Assembly (NCBI RefSeq): GCF_033898525.1
Contig: NZ_JAXAFJ010000001.1
Location: 620,001-684,000 of the forward strand
DNA from: Flaviflagellibacter rhizophilus
GTDB taxonomy: Bacteria > Pseudomonadota > Alphaproteobacteria > Rhizobiales > Methylopilaceae
Direction of reading: 5' to 3'
DNA: 64,000 bases
A program made the translations under genes and the position numbers. Shown piece after piece: positions 17,676-25,717 of this stretch. Position 1 is the stretch's first letter; the number at the start of each line of letters is the position of its first letter. The notes beneath the pieces are model-generated. The model worked only from the letters and a program-made list of their open reading frames with translations. It was not told the origin of the DNA and made no database searches.

Positions 17676-17966
17676 GATCCTCTCGCCCGCCGTTCACAGC
17701 GTTTATAGCGGCCCTCACCCGGTGCGGCGACCCGGCCGATGGTCATGGTGGATCGTCCGATCTTCAGTCACAGAGGACCGGCATCTCGTCTGGAGGGAGG
17801 CAATTGTTTAGCCGCTCATCCCGGCTTCTTTGGAATGCCTCGACATAGATCAACAATTGTTTGGGCCCGTTTACCCGGCAATCCGGCTCTATTACATGGG
17901 GCCGGGTGCGGATAAGCGCCGCTATACACGTCCGCATGGCCGGACGTCTCCGGAGCTCTCAGACCT
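17676..17966. promoter_or_regulatory. divergent control region, FGGY kinase / methyltransferase
   Basis: A 291-base gap between two divergent genes. It holds a perfect palindrome AACAATTGTT (17852-17861) and a second CAATTGTTTAG stretch near 17802-17812. No gene is visible. The CAATTGTTT repeats may be regulator half sites for the kinase operon; this is only a suggestion. Confidence 0.4.
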
Positions 17967-18713
17967 ATGTCGATCCAGTTGATCAAGGACGATGCCCCGA
18001 GTTGGTCGGAGATCTACGATTGGTACACCGATCTGGAAGCGCCCTTCACCGCCGCGCAGGTCGAGGCGCTCGGGCTGCGCGGCGACCAGACGGTGGTGGA
18101 CATCGGTGCCGGATCGGGCCGGCTGACCATTCCCATGGCCCGGAAAGCGGCGTCCGTCACAGCCATCGACGTCCTGCCCGGCCTGCTCGATCGCCTGCGG
18201 CAGCGCGCTCAGCGCGAAGGCCTCTCCAATATCCGTACGGCCAATCTGGACTGGCGCACCATCGAACCCGCCCGGGATCTGGATCGCCACGACGTGGTCG
18301 TCGCCTCACGGTTCGACGGCATCGAAGACCTGATGAAACTGGATGCCGCCGCCAATCAGCGCGTCTGCCTCCTGATCTTCTCGGGCCCCAGCACCGGTGC
18401 GCTCCATCGCGCACTCCTTCAGGGCATCGTGCGCGAGGCGGTCGAGCCGCAGGTGCTGCAGCCCGGCTTCACGACCATCTTCAACGATCTGTGCGATCTG
18501 GGGCTCGACCCCAACGTCCTGCACATCATGGACGGCTTCACCCGCAGCTACGCCAATGTGGACGAAGCCGTGGAGGATTTCGCGTGGATCCTTCCGGACG
18601 CGTCCTTTGCCTTCAACCTGCGCCGCAATCTGGAGCAATTCCTGACGCCGGACGAGAAAGGCGTGCGCTTCCTGTTCCGCACCCGCTCGACGCTCCTGTT
18701 CTGGGACAAGTAG
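17967..18713 (+). CDS. class I SAM-dependent methyltransferase
   Basis: 248-residue protein with motif I VVDIGAGSGRLTIPMA (residues ~43-58), the acidic ribose-binding residue in VTAIDVLPGLL and a motif III-like region. This is the Rossmann fold of class I methyltransferases. It stands alone between divergent and convergent neighbours. The methyl acceptor is unknown. The C-terminal half (DEAVEDFAWILPDASFAF) lacks recognisable features of rRNA, ubiquinone or tocopherol methyltransferases. Confidence 0.8.
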   Translation: MSIQLIKDDAPSWSEIYDWYTDLEAPFTAAQVEALGLRGDQTVVDIGAGSGRLTIPMARKAASVTAIDVLPGLLDRLRQRAQREGLSNIRTANLDWRTIEPARDLDRHDVVVASRFDGIEDLMKLDAAANQRVCLLIFSGPSTGALHRALLQGIVREAVEPQVLQPGFTTIFNDLCDLGLDPNVLHIMDGFTRSYANVDEAVEDFAWILPDASFAFNLRRNLEQFLTPDEKGVRFLFRTRSTLLFWDK

Positions 18714-18755
18714 GCGCACTTCCTCCACCAGCGGGCAGGCCCCGGCTCCTGAGCC

Positions 18756-19682
18756 CTAGAGCTCGGGCATCCGATGGGCCCAATCCGCCGCGCCGAAGCG
18801 CTGCACGCAGAAGTCCACGAAAGCCGCCACCCGGGCCGGCTTGATGGACCCCGGCGGCATCACCGCATGGAGCCCGAGCGGTTCCGACGACCAGCCGGGC
18901 AGAAGCTCCACTAGCGAGCCGTCCCTCAGCCGCTCCCAGACCAGAAATTCGGGCACGAACGCCGCGCAGGATCCTGCGAGCAGCAGCGGCACCACCACAT
19001 CGGCATTGTTGGCGGTGACGCTGCCCTTGAACCGGTACGGAGAGGCCTCATGCCCCTCGGAGCGAAGAGCGAGTTGGCCCGGCGAGGAAAGATGCGAGAA
19101 CAGCACGATGTCGTGGCCGCCGAGTTCGTCCGGATGCTGCGGCATGCCTGCCCGCGCCACATAGGCGGGCGCCGCCACCAAGGGCCTGCGCACGGCGCAG
19201 ATGCGTCTCGCCCGCAGCGATGAATCCGCCAGCAGGCCGATGCGCAGCGCCATGTCGAAGCCCGAGGCGACCAGATCGGCGGTTGCGTCGCTGAGGACGA
19301 GATCGAGCTCGATCTCCGGATAGCGCGCGACGAAATCCGGCAGTGCCGGCCCGAGATGGTGGATGCCGAAGGAGATTGGCGCCGCGACACGCACCCGCCC
19401 GCGCGGCGCGCGGGCAAGGTCCGACAGGTCGGCATCGATCGACTGCGCGTCCGCCAGCATCCGCGTCGCCCGCTCCACCGCCATCTGCCCTGTCTGCGTC
19501 AGGGCGAAGCGGCGCGAGGTGCGGTTGATCAGGGGTGTGCCGAGCCGCTGTTCGAGCCGCGCCACGGCCTTGGATACGGTGGCCTTGGACAGCGCGAGAT
19601 CGCGCGCGGCGCCGGAGAACGAGCCGAACTCGGCGACGCGCGCGAAGATGGCCCAGGCTTCGAGGTCCGGCAGATTGGGCAT
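18756..19682 (-). CDS. LysR family transcriptional regulator
   Basis: 308-residue regulator beginning at ATG 19682 (MPNLPDLEAW); the longer frame adds only Arg-rich residues. An N-terminal winged helix-turn-helix (GSFSGAARDLALSKATVSKAV, residues ~18-38) is followed by a LysR substrate-binding domain (RVRVAAPISFGIHHLGPAL). It is the last gene of a three-gene unit after the esterase (46-base gap) and the VOC dioxygenase, so it probably controls its own operon. An inverted repeat upstream of the dioxygenase (21396-21427) is a candidate target. Confidence 0.88.
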   Translation of the reverse strand: MPNLPDLEAWAIFARVAEFGSFSGAARDLALSKATVSKAVARLEQRLGTPLINRTSRRFALTQTGQMAVERATRMLADAQSIDADLSDLARAPRGRVRVAAPISFGIHHLGPALPDFVARYPEIELDLVLSDATADLVASGFDMALRIGLLADSSLRARRICAVRRPLVAAPAYVARAGMPQHPDELGGHDIVLFSHLSSPGQLALRSEGHEASPYRFKGSVTANNADVVVPLLLAGSCAAFVPEFLVWERLRDGSLVELLPGWSSEPLGLHAVMPPGSIKPARVAAFVDFCVQRFGAADWAHRMPEL

Positions 19683-19728
19683 GGCCTGTCCTCGGTGGCG
19701 GGAGCGGCGGCGCGCGCCGCTCCCTTGG

Positions 19729-20349
19729 TCAGTGCATGGCGATCCACGCCTTGGCAAGATCGACATCGTTCTGCGTCAGCCCATGCTCGCCGGCCACCAC
19801 TTCGTGCCGGACATCGGCACCCCGGTCGCGGAGCTGGCGCGCAAGCGTTTCGGCATTGGCGGCGGACACCATCGGATCAGCCCTCCCGGACAGCAGGAGA
19901 ACCGGCTTGCCCACGAGGTCTGCCGCAGGCGGCTGCACGAACGGCACCATGCCCCGCAGCAGCACCGAGCCGGCAAAGCTCGCCGGCCTCAGCATCAGCG
20001 CGGCCGAGGCGATGTTCGCCCCGTTGGAAAAGCCGAGCGCAAAAGGCGCGGCGATCCCGTGGCGCTCGCGCGCCCAATCGACGAAATCCGCGAGTTCGTG
20101 AGCCCGCAGTTCCAGATCGGCCTCGTCGAAGCGGCCTTCCGCATGACGCCGGAAGAAGCGCGGCATGCCGTTTTCGAGCACGCGCCCGCGCGGGGACAGC
20201 AGCGCCGAACCCGGCGAGAGCTCGCGGCCAAGCGGCAGGAGATCTCCCTCGTCGCCGCCGGTGCCGTGCAACAGCAGCAGCGGGGGCCGGCCCGGTTCAG
20301 AAGAGGGTTCGAAGCGGTGGATGAACTCCACCTTGGACAGAGTGGTCAT
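19729..20349 (-). CDS. alpha/beta hydrolase (carboxylesterase, MhqD-like)
   Basis: 206-residue serine hydrolase. Oxyanion-side LLLLHGTGGD, nucleophile elbow GFSNG (about residue 108), acid in LSGRADPM and catalytic His in GEHGLTQ are all present in order. It resembles the small phospholipase/carboxylesterase proteins encoded beside hydroquinone dioxygenases (MhqD). It likely hydrolyses a ring-cleavage product or ester-like intermediate. It lies 43 bases downstream of the dioxygenase gene on the same strand. Confidence 0.85.
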   Translation of the reverse strand: MTTLSKVEFIHRFEPSSEPGRPPLLLLHGTGGDEGDLLPLGRELSPGSALLSPRGRVLENGMPRFFRRHAEGRFDEADLELRAHELADFVDWARERHGIAAPFALGFSNGANIASAALMLRPASFAGSVLLRGMVPFVQPPAADLVGKPVLLLSGRADPMVSAANAETLARQLRDRGADVRHEVVAGEHGLTQNDVDLAKAWIAMH

Positions 20350-20392
20350 CGTTCAGGTCTCCGGGGACGGCTCTCGCCGCCCCCATCTATGT

Positions 20393-21325
20393 TCAGCCGA
20401 TTGGGGGAAGAGCCGCCTCGATGGCGGGCCGGCGGCCTTCCAGGAAGGCCGGCAGCTTCAGGTCCCGGCCCAGCCGGTCCCTGCTCTCATCCGCGTCGAA
20501 GCCCGGCTCGTCGGTGGCGATCTCGAACAGCACGCCGCCGGGTTCGCGAAAGTAGACGGACCGGAAGTAGGCCCGGTCCTTCTGCTCCGTCGCCCTGAGG
20601 CCGTGGCGTTCGCGCAGCCGCTTCACCATAGCGTCCTGCTCCGCATCGTCCTTCGCGCGGAAGGCGATGTGGTGAACCGACCCGCCGCCTGCGCGGCCGG
20701 CAAGGAAGCCGCCGGCTTCGTGCAGGTCCACGATGCCGCCGATCCCCGTGCCGTCCGCACGGAAGCGCGTGACCGAGCCCTCGCGTCCGGCCTCGGCGAA
20801 GCCCAGCACGTCCGTTAGCACGGCCGCCGTGCCGGCGATTTCCGCCAGCAGCAAGTTGACGCTGTGGACGCCACGGATGGCGGCCTCCGGGGGCACGTCG
20901 CCCTCGGACCATGCCGGTTCGGACGCGATGCCCGGTACGCCCGCCAGGCCGAGGCGCATGCCGTCCGGGTCGCGGAACGCGATCACGCTCTCGCCGAAGT
21001 GCCGGGTGACCGGTTCATGCTCGACTCCATTGGCGACGAAGCGATGGATCCAGAAGCCGAGCGCCTCCTCGGGCACGCGGAACACGGTCTGCTGGGTCTC
21101 GCCGACGCCCACCCGCCCCGCGGCGACATGGTCCCACGGAAAGAAGGTGATGATCGTTCCCGGCTGGCCGGCCTCATCCCCGTAATAGAGATGGTAGGTG
21201 CCGGGATCGTCGAAATTGACGGTCTTCTTCACCAGCCGGAGGCCGAGAACGCGGGTGTAGAAATCCGCGTTACGGCCAGCAGCGCCGGCGATGGCGGTAA
21301 CATGGTGGATGCCGTGCGTGCTCAT
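20393..21325 (-). CDS. VOC-family ring-cleaving dioxygenase (MhqA/MhqO-like)
   Basis: 310-residue two-domain vicinal-oxygen-chelate protein. The probable Fe(II) ligands are His in GIHHVTAIAG near the start, His in GSVHHIAFRAKD (about residue 210) and Glu in GVLFEIATDEPGF (about residue 265). The pattern matches MhqA/MhqO/LinE-type enzymes that open substituted hydroquinone rings. With the downstream esterase and LysR regulator it makes a quinone/hydroquinone detoxification operon. Substrate assignment rests on family resemblance. Confidence 0.85.
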   Translation of the reverse strand: MSTHGIHHVTAIAGAAGRNADFYTRVLGLRLVKKTVNFDDPGTYHLYYGDEAGQPGTIITFFPWDHVAAGRVGVGETQQTVFRVPEEALGFWIHRFVANGVEHEPVTRHFGESVIAFRDPDGMRLGLAGVPGIASEPAWSEGDVPPEAAIRGVHSVNLLLAEIAGTAAVLTDVLGFAEAGREGSVTRFRADGTGIGGIVDLHEAGGFLAGRAGGGSVHHIAFRAKDDAEQDAMVKRLRERHGLRATEQKDRAYFRSVYFREPGGVLFEIATDEPGFDADESRDRLGRDLKLPAFLEGRRPAIEAALPPIG

Positions 21326-21395
21326 GATCCTGTCTCCAGAGGCGCCGCAGTACGGCGCTGTTGGAAGCCAAGATAAGCATGCCCTGCATCTGTGA

Positions 21396-21427
21396 AATAG
21401 AAACCCTGGATACGCAGAGTTTCTATT
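21396..21427 (-). promoter_or_regulatory. 9-base inverted repeat upstream of the dioxygenase operon
   Basis: AATAGAAAC (21396-21404) and GTTTCTATT (21419-21427) are perfect inverted repeats 14 bases apart, about 70 bases before the dioxygenase start. The spacing suits a LysR-type recognition site. It could also act as a weak terminator of the preceding molybdoenzyme gene, but the stem is AT-rich and no long T-run follows. Confidence 0.5.
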
Positions 21428-21433
21428 ATCGAA

Positions 21434-23707
21434 CTATGCCACGATCCTTACCGGCACTGCCTTGTACGCCGGCGTCTTCGAGGCGCCGTCATGATGCTGC
21501 AGCGGCACCAGTGGGTTCATCTCCGGGTAATAGCCGCCGAGGCAGCCGTCCGGCAGGTCGAACGGGGTCACCTTCAAGCCCCTCACCTCACGGTGCACAT
21601 TGTCGCCGGCATCGGTGACCAGGGAGACGGTCTGCCCTTCCCGGAAGCCACGCCGCCGCATCTCGCCGGGGTTGATCAGCAGCACGTCGCGGCGCCCTTC
21701 GATGCCGCGCAGGCGGTCGCTGTAGCCGTAGATCGTGGTGTTGAACTGGTCGTTGCTGCGCATGGTGATGAGGCGGTAGCGGCCCTCGTCGTCCTCGATC
21801 CCGGAGGCGTTGAGGCCTTCCGGCACGGTGAAATCGGCCTTGCCGCTTTCCGTTTTCCAGACGCGGTCCCGGGCCGAATTGCCGCGATAGAAACCGCCCG
21901 GCGTCCACATGCGCTCGTTGAAGTCGTGGAACTCGTCCGAATAGGTTTCGGCGATCAGGTCGCGCACCAGCGCGTAGTCCCCCACCCACCGGTCCCATTC
22001 GACCTTCGGGTTCGGCGGAAGAGTGGCCTTCGCCAGGCCAGCCACGATCGCCGGCTCGGACAACAGGTGTTCGCTCGCCGGGGTACGGCGGCCCTGCGAG
22101 CCGTGGATGCAGCTGAAGGTGTCCTCCATGCTGACGGCCTGCGAGCCGGTGGCCTGCACATCGTCCTCCGTACGGCCGAGGCAGGGCAGCAGATAGGCGA
22201 CCTGCCCGTTCACCAGATGACTGCGGTTCAGCTTGGTGGCCACCTGCACGGTGAGCCGGAGGTCCCGCCATGCGGCCTCGAGCCGTTCGGTTTCCGGGAT
22301 TGCGCGGATGAAGTTGCCGCCAAGGCCGATGAAGCTCTTGACCCGGCCGTCGAGCACGCCTTCGCAGGCCTCCACCGTGTTCATGCCCTTGTCGCGCGGC
22401 GGCTCGAAGCCGAACTGCTCGGCCAGCTTGTCGAGCGGCACCAGCTCCGGCTTCTCCGAGATGCCGACGGTGCGCTGCCCCTGCACGTTCGAATGCCCGC
22501 GCACCGGCGAGATACCGGTGCCTTCGCGGCCAATATTGCCTTTCAGCAGCAGCAGGTTGACGAACATTGCCACATTGTCCGAGCCGTGGACGTGCTGCGT
22601 GAGGCCCATGCCATAGACGCCGATGACTCGTTCGGCCTCGACATAGACCTGAGCCGCCGCCTCGATATCGGCGCGCGGAAGCCCGGACTCCTTCTCGATG
22701 TCGTCCCATGCCGTGGCGCGGACGCGGGCCTCGAACTCGGCAAGCCCGCTTGTGTGCTGCTCGAGAAAGGCAGTGTCGAGAACCCGGCGCCCCTGCGCCT
22801 TCGCGGCATCGTCGGCGGCAAACACATGCTTGCAGAGGCCCAGCAGCACCGCGATGTCGCCGCCGGGGCGCACCTGATGGTATTGCGTGCTGATGCGCGT
22901 CTCGTCGCCGGTCAGCATCTCCACCGGGCTCTGCGGATTGGTGAAGCTCTCCAGCCCCTTCTCCCGCACGGGATTGAAGGTGATGATCTTCACGCCGCGC
23001 TTCGCGGCCTCCTGAAGCGGATGCAGGAAGCGCGGGCTGTTCGAGCCGGTGTTCTGGCCGAAGAAGAACATGGCGTCGCACTTGGCGAGGTCGTCGAACA
23101 CCACGGTGCCGACGGAAGCGCCGATGGACTTCTTGAGCGCCACCGAGGTGGTCTCGTGGCACATGTTCGAGCTGTCGGGCAGGTTGTTGTTGCCGTAGAG
23201 CCGCGCGAACAGCGCGTACATGTAGGACGTCTCGAGGCTGGCGCGGCCGGACGCGTAGAAGATGACGGACTTCGGATCGAGCGCCTTCAGCTCGGCGCCG
23301 ATGCCGGCGAATGCCTCCTCCCAGCTGCACGGCACGTAGCGGTCGCTGTCCTTGTCATGGCGCATCGGGTGGGTCAGCCGGCCCTCCTGCTCCAGGTCAT
23401 AGTCCGACCAGGTGCGCAGTTCCGTCAGCGTGTGCTTCGCAAAGAACTCCGGCGTGCAACGTCGGGTGGTCAGCTCCCAGAGGGTGGCCTTGGCTCCGTT
23501 CTCGCAGAACTCGAAGGCGTGGTAGTTCGCGGGCTTGGCCCAGGCGCAGGATACGCACATGAAGCCTTCCGGCTTGTTCTGGCTGGCCAGCGTCTCGGTG
23601 GCGGCGGGCGTCGTCCATTCTGCGCCGAACACGCGGGTGATCCCCCGCAGCGAGCCCCACCCGCCGGAGGGGCCGTCGTAATGCACTGTGTCGTTTCGCT
23701 CGGTCAT
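21434..23707 (-). CDS. FdhF/YdeP family molybdopterin oxidoreductase
   Basis: 757-residue molybdopterin enzyme; ATG 23707 (MTERND) is preferred to 23722 because of an AGGGCAG ribosome site. Near residue 47, CVSCAW gives a conserved Cys pair, but a full four-Cys ferredoxin-type cluster motif is not evident, as is common in YdeP-like proteins. Molybdopterin domains follow (YASGRASLETSYMYALFARL, FFGQNTGSNSPRFLHPL, RGHSNVQGQRTVGI). The C-terminal MopB-binding domain includes TMRSNDQFNTTIYGYSDR. The substrate is unknown; E. coli YdeP is linked to acid resistance. It probably forms a unit with the upstream antiporter. Confidence 0.87.
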   Translation of the reverse strand: MTERNDTVHYDGPSGGWGSLRGITRVFGAEWTTPAATETLASQNKPEGFMCVSCAWAKPANYHAFEFCENGAKATLWELTTRRCTPEFFAKHTLTELRTWSDYDLEQEGRLTHPMRHDKDSDRYVPCSWEEAFAGIGAELKALDPKSVIFYASGRASLETSYMYALFARLYGNNNLPDSSNMCHETTSVALKKSIGASVGTVVFDDLAKCDAMFFFGQNTGSNSPRFLHPLQEAAKRGVKIITFNPVREKGLESFTNPQSPVEMLTGDETRISTQYHQVRPGGDIAVLLGLCKHVFAADDAAKAQGRRVLDTAFLEQHTSGLAEFEARVRATAWDDIEKESGLPRADIEAAAQVYVEAERVIGVYGMGLTQHVHGSDNVAMFVNLLLLKGNIGREGTGISPVRGHSNVQGQRTVGISEKPELVPLDKLAEQFGFEPPRDKGMNTVEACEGVLDGRVKSFIGLGGNFIRAIPETERLEAAWRDLRLTVQVATKLNRSHLVNGQVAYLLPCLGRTEDDVQATGSQAVSMEDTFSCIHGSQGRRTPASEHLLSEPAIVAGLAKATLPPNPKVEWDRWVGDYALVRDLIAETYSDEFHDFNERMWTPGGFYRGNSARDRVWKTESGKADFTVPEGLNASGIEDDEGRYRLITMRSNDQFNTTIYGYSDRLRGIEGRRDVLLINPGEMRRRGFREGQTVSLVTDAGDNVHREVRGLKVTPFDLPDGCLGGYYPEMNPLVPLQHHDGASKTPAYKAVPVRIVA

Positions 23708-23820
23708 CTGCCCTGCCGCCAATGCTCGTTCTCGTACGCTTCAGGGCGAACGAGCATGCGACGGCTGGGTTCCTGCACGCTGTCGTGAGCGGAAGGCGTT
23801 GTGCGGCAGCAGGCCCCGGG

Positions 23821-25653
23821 TCAGGCCTTTGCCGGTTCCGGCACTTCGGCCGCTTCGGGGGGTATGGACGTGACGTGGCGCGGCTTCGTCAGCGGCTCCG
23901 GGCGGGTCGTCAGCACATTCCCACGCATAAGGGCTGCGGCTGGGTCGATGCCGGTCGTGATCTGGAGCTCGAGGCGCTCCGCGTCGCGGCGCCGGACATC
24001 CGCCATGACCTCGGCGGCGTCTTCGACATCGACGCCAAGCCCGATCAGCACGTCGTGGCCGAAGGTCATGGCGGATTCGAATGTCTCACGCATCTGGTAG
24101 GCGACGCCCGCATTGGCCAGCCGCACGGCATGGCCACGGTCGTAGGCGCGGACGAAGAGGCGTGCGAGCGGGAACTCGGCGTGGCAGAGCTCCACGATGC
24201 GGTCATTCGTCTCCGCCTTGTCGGTGCAGATCAGGATGGCTTCGGCATCGGCCGCCCCCGATGTGCGCAGCACGTCGAGGCGGGTTCCGTCTCCGTAATA
24301 GATCTTGAAGCCGAAGGTGGCCGCGACGCGGATCAGGTCCACATCGGTCTCGATCAGCGACACCTCGACCCCGCGCGCCAGCAAAGGCTGTGAGACGATC
24401 TGCGCGAAACGGCCGAAGCCTATGATCAGCACCCTGCCCTGCAGTCCGTCCGCCTCCTCCACGCCATCCATGGATGCCGTGGGCTGCGGCAGGAAGCGCT
24501 CCACCAGCATCACGACGACCGGCGTCAGCGCCATGGAGAGAATGACCATCGCCGTGAAGATAGCCGAGATCCGGGCGTCGAACAGGCCCGTGGCAAGCGC
24601 CGCCGCATAGAGGACGAAGGCGAACTCGCCGCCCTGCGCGAAGATCGCCGAGCGCTGCACGGCCTCGCGGTTGCCGGCGCCGAACAGCCGGGCGATGGCG
24701 AAGGTCACCACCGCCTTCAGCGCCATCAGCCCCAATACGCCGCCGAGGATGATGGGCCAGTCGGCCGCCACTTCCGCGAGATCGAGCGACATGCCGACGC
24801 TGAGGAAGAACAGGCCGAGCAGCAGTCCACGAAACGGTTCGATGTCCGCTTCGAGCTGGTGCCGGAACGAGGATTCCGAGAGGAGGACGCCGGCCAGGAA
24901 GGCGCCCATCGCCATGGACAGCCCGCCCCATTGCATGAAGAGCGCAACGCCGAGCACCACCAGCAGCGCGGCCGCCGTCATCACCTCGCGCGCACCGGCG
25001 CGGGCCAGCACCCGGAAGAACGGGTCGAGCAGCCAGTGCCCGACGACGACGACAGCGGCGATGCAGCCGAGCCCGATGAGCACCGCCTGCCACCCGCTCC
25101 CGTGCGCCTCCCCGGCTCCCGCCTGAAGCGAGCCGAGAAACGCCACCAGCGCCAGCAGCGGCACGATCGCGATGTCTTCGAGGAGCAGGATGGCAATCGC
25201 GCGTTCGCCGGACGCGCCGACCGTTTGCCCCCGTTCTTCCAGCATCTGCATGATAACGGCGGTGGAGGACAGCACGAAGCCGAGCGATCCAATGAGGGCC
25301 GGGATCGGCGGAACGCCCGCGAGCACTGAGGCGCCGGACAGGACGGCGCCGCAGGTCAGCACCTGCGCGAGGCCGAGGCCGAAGATCTGGCCCCGCATCG
25401 CCCAGAGCTTACCGGGCCGCATCTCCAGCCCGATGACGAAGAGGAAGAGCACGACGCCCAGTTCGGCGATGTGCAGCGCGGATTCCGGATCCCCGAGGAC
25501 GGCAAAGCCGAACGGACCGATGACCACGCCGGCAGCGAGATAACCGAGGACCGAGCCCAGCCCCAGGCGGCGAAACAGCGGAACGGCGATCACGCCGGCG
25601 GCCAGCAATGCCACCGCCTGCCCGATCTCCGGACCCGAGCCCTCCACCGCCAT
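23821..25653 (-). CDS. CPA2 cation:proton antiporter with TrkA-N domain (KefB/KefC-like)
   Basis: 610-residue membrane protein. GGAGG five bases before the ATG at 25653 sets the start (codon 5 of the longer frame). About twelve hydrophobic helices form the Na/H exchanger domain (GVVIGPFGFAVLGD, LGFVLSSTAVIMQMLEERG, FLAGVLLSESSFRHQLEADI). A cytoplasmic TrkA-N NAD-binding domain follows: RVLIIGFGRFAQ at about residue 405, with Asp in ETDVDL at the nucleotide-ribose position. This is the Kef/YbaL architecture for K+ efflux in exchange for protons. Confidence 0.9.
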   Translation of the reverse strand: MAVEGSGPEIGQAVALLAAGVIAVPLFRRLGLGSVLGYLAAGVVIGPFGFAVLGDPESALHIAELGVVLFLFVIGLEMRPGKLWAMRGQIFGLGLAQVLTCGAVLSGASVLAGVPPIPALIGSLGFVLSSTAVIMQMLEERGQTVGASGERAIAILLLEDIAIVPLLALVAFLGSLQAGAGEAHGSGWQAVLIGLGCIAAVVVVGHWLLDPFFRVLARAGAREVMTAAALLVVLGVALFMQWGGLSMAMGAFLAGVLLSESSFRHQLEADIEPFRGLLLGLFFLSVGMSLDLAEVAADWPIILGGVLGLMALKAVVTFAIARLFGAGNREAVQRSAIFAQGGEFAFVLYAAALATGLFDARISAIFTAMVILSMALTPVVVMLVERFLPQPTASMDGVEEADGLQGRVLIIGFGRFAQIVSQPLLARGVEVSLIETDVDLIRVAATFGFKIYYGDGTRLDVLRTSGAADAEAILICTDKAETNDRIVELCHAEFPLARLFVRAYDRGHAVRLANAGVAYQMRETFESAMTFGHDVLIGLGVDVEDAAEVMADVRRRDAERLELQITTGIDPAAALMRGNVLTTRPEPLTKPRHVTSIPPEAAEVPEPAKA

Positions 25654-25717
25654 CTGGACCTCCATGGCGCCACCGCGCCGACGTTCCGGCGTGGTTAGCG
25701 CCCGTTGGCTGACGGCG

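Noticed and set aside
21396..21427. Intrinsic terminator for the molybdoenzyme gene
   Set aside because: The stem is AT-rich and the following T-run is only three bases; a regulatory site is more likely.
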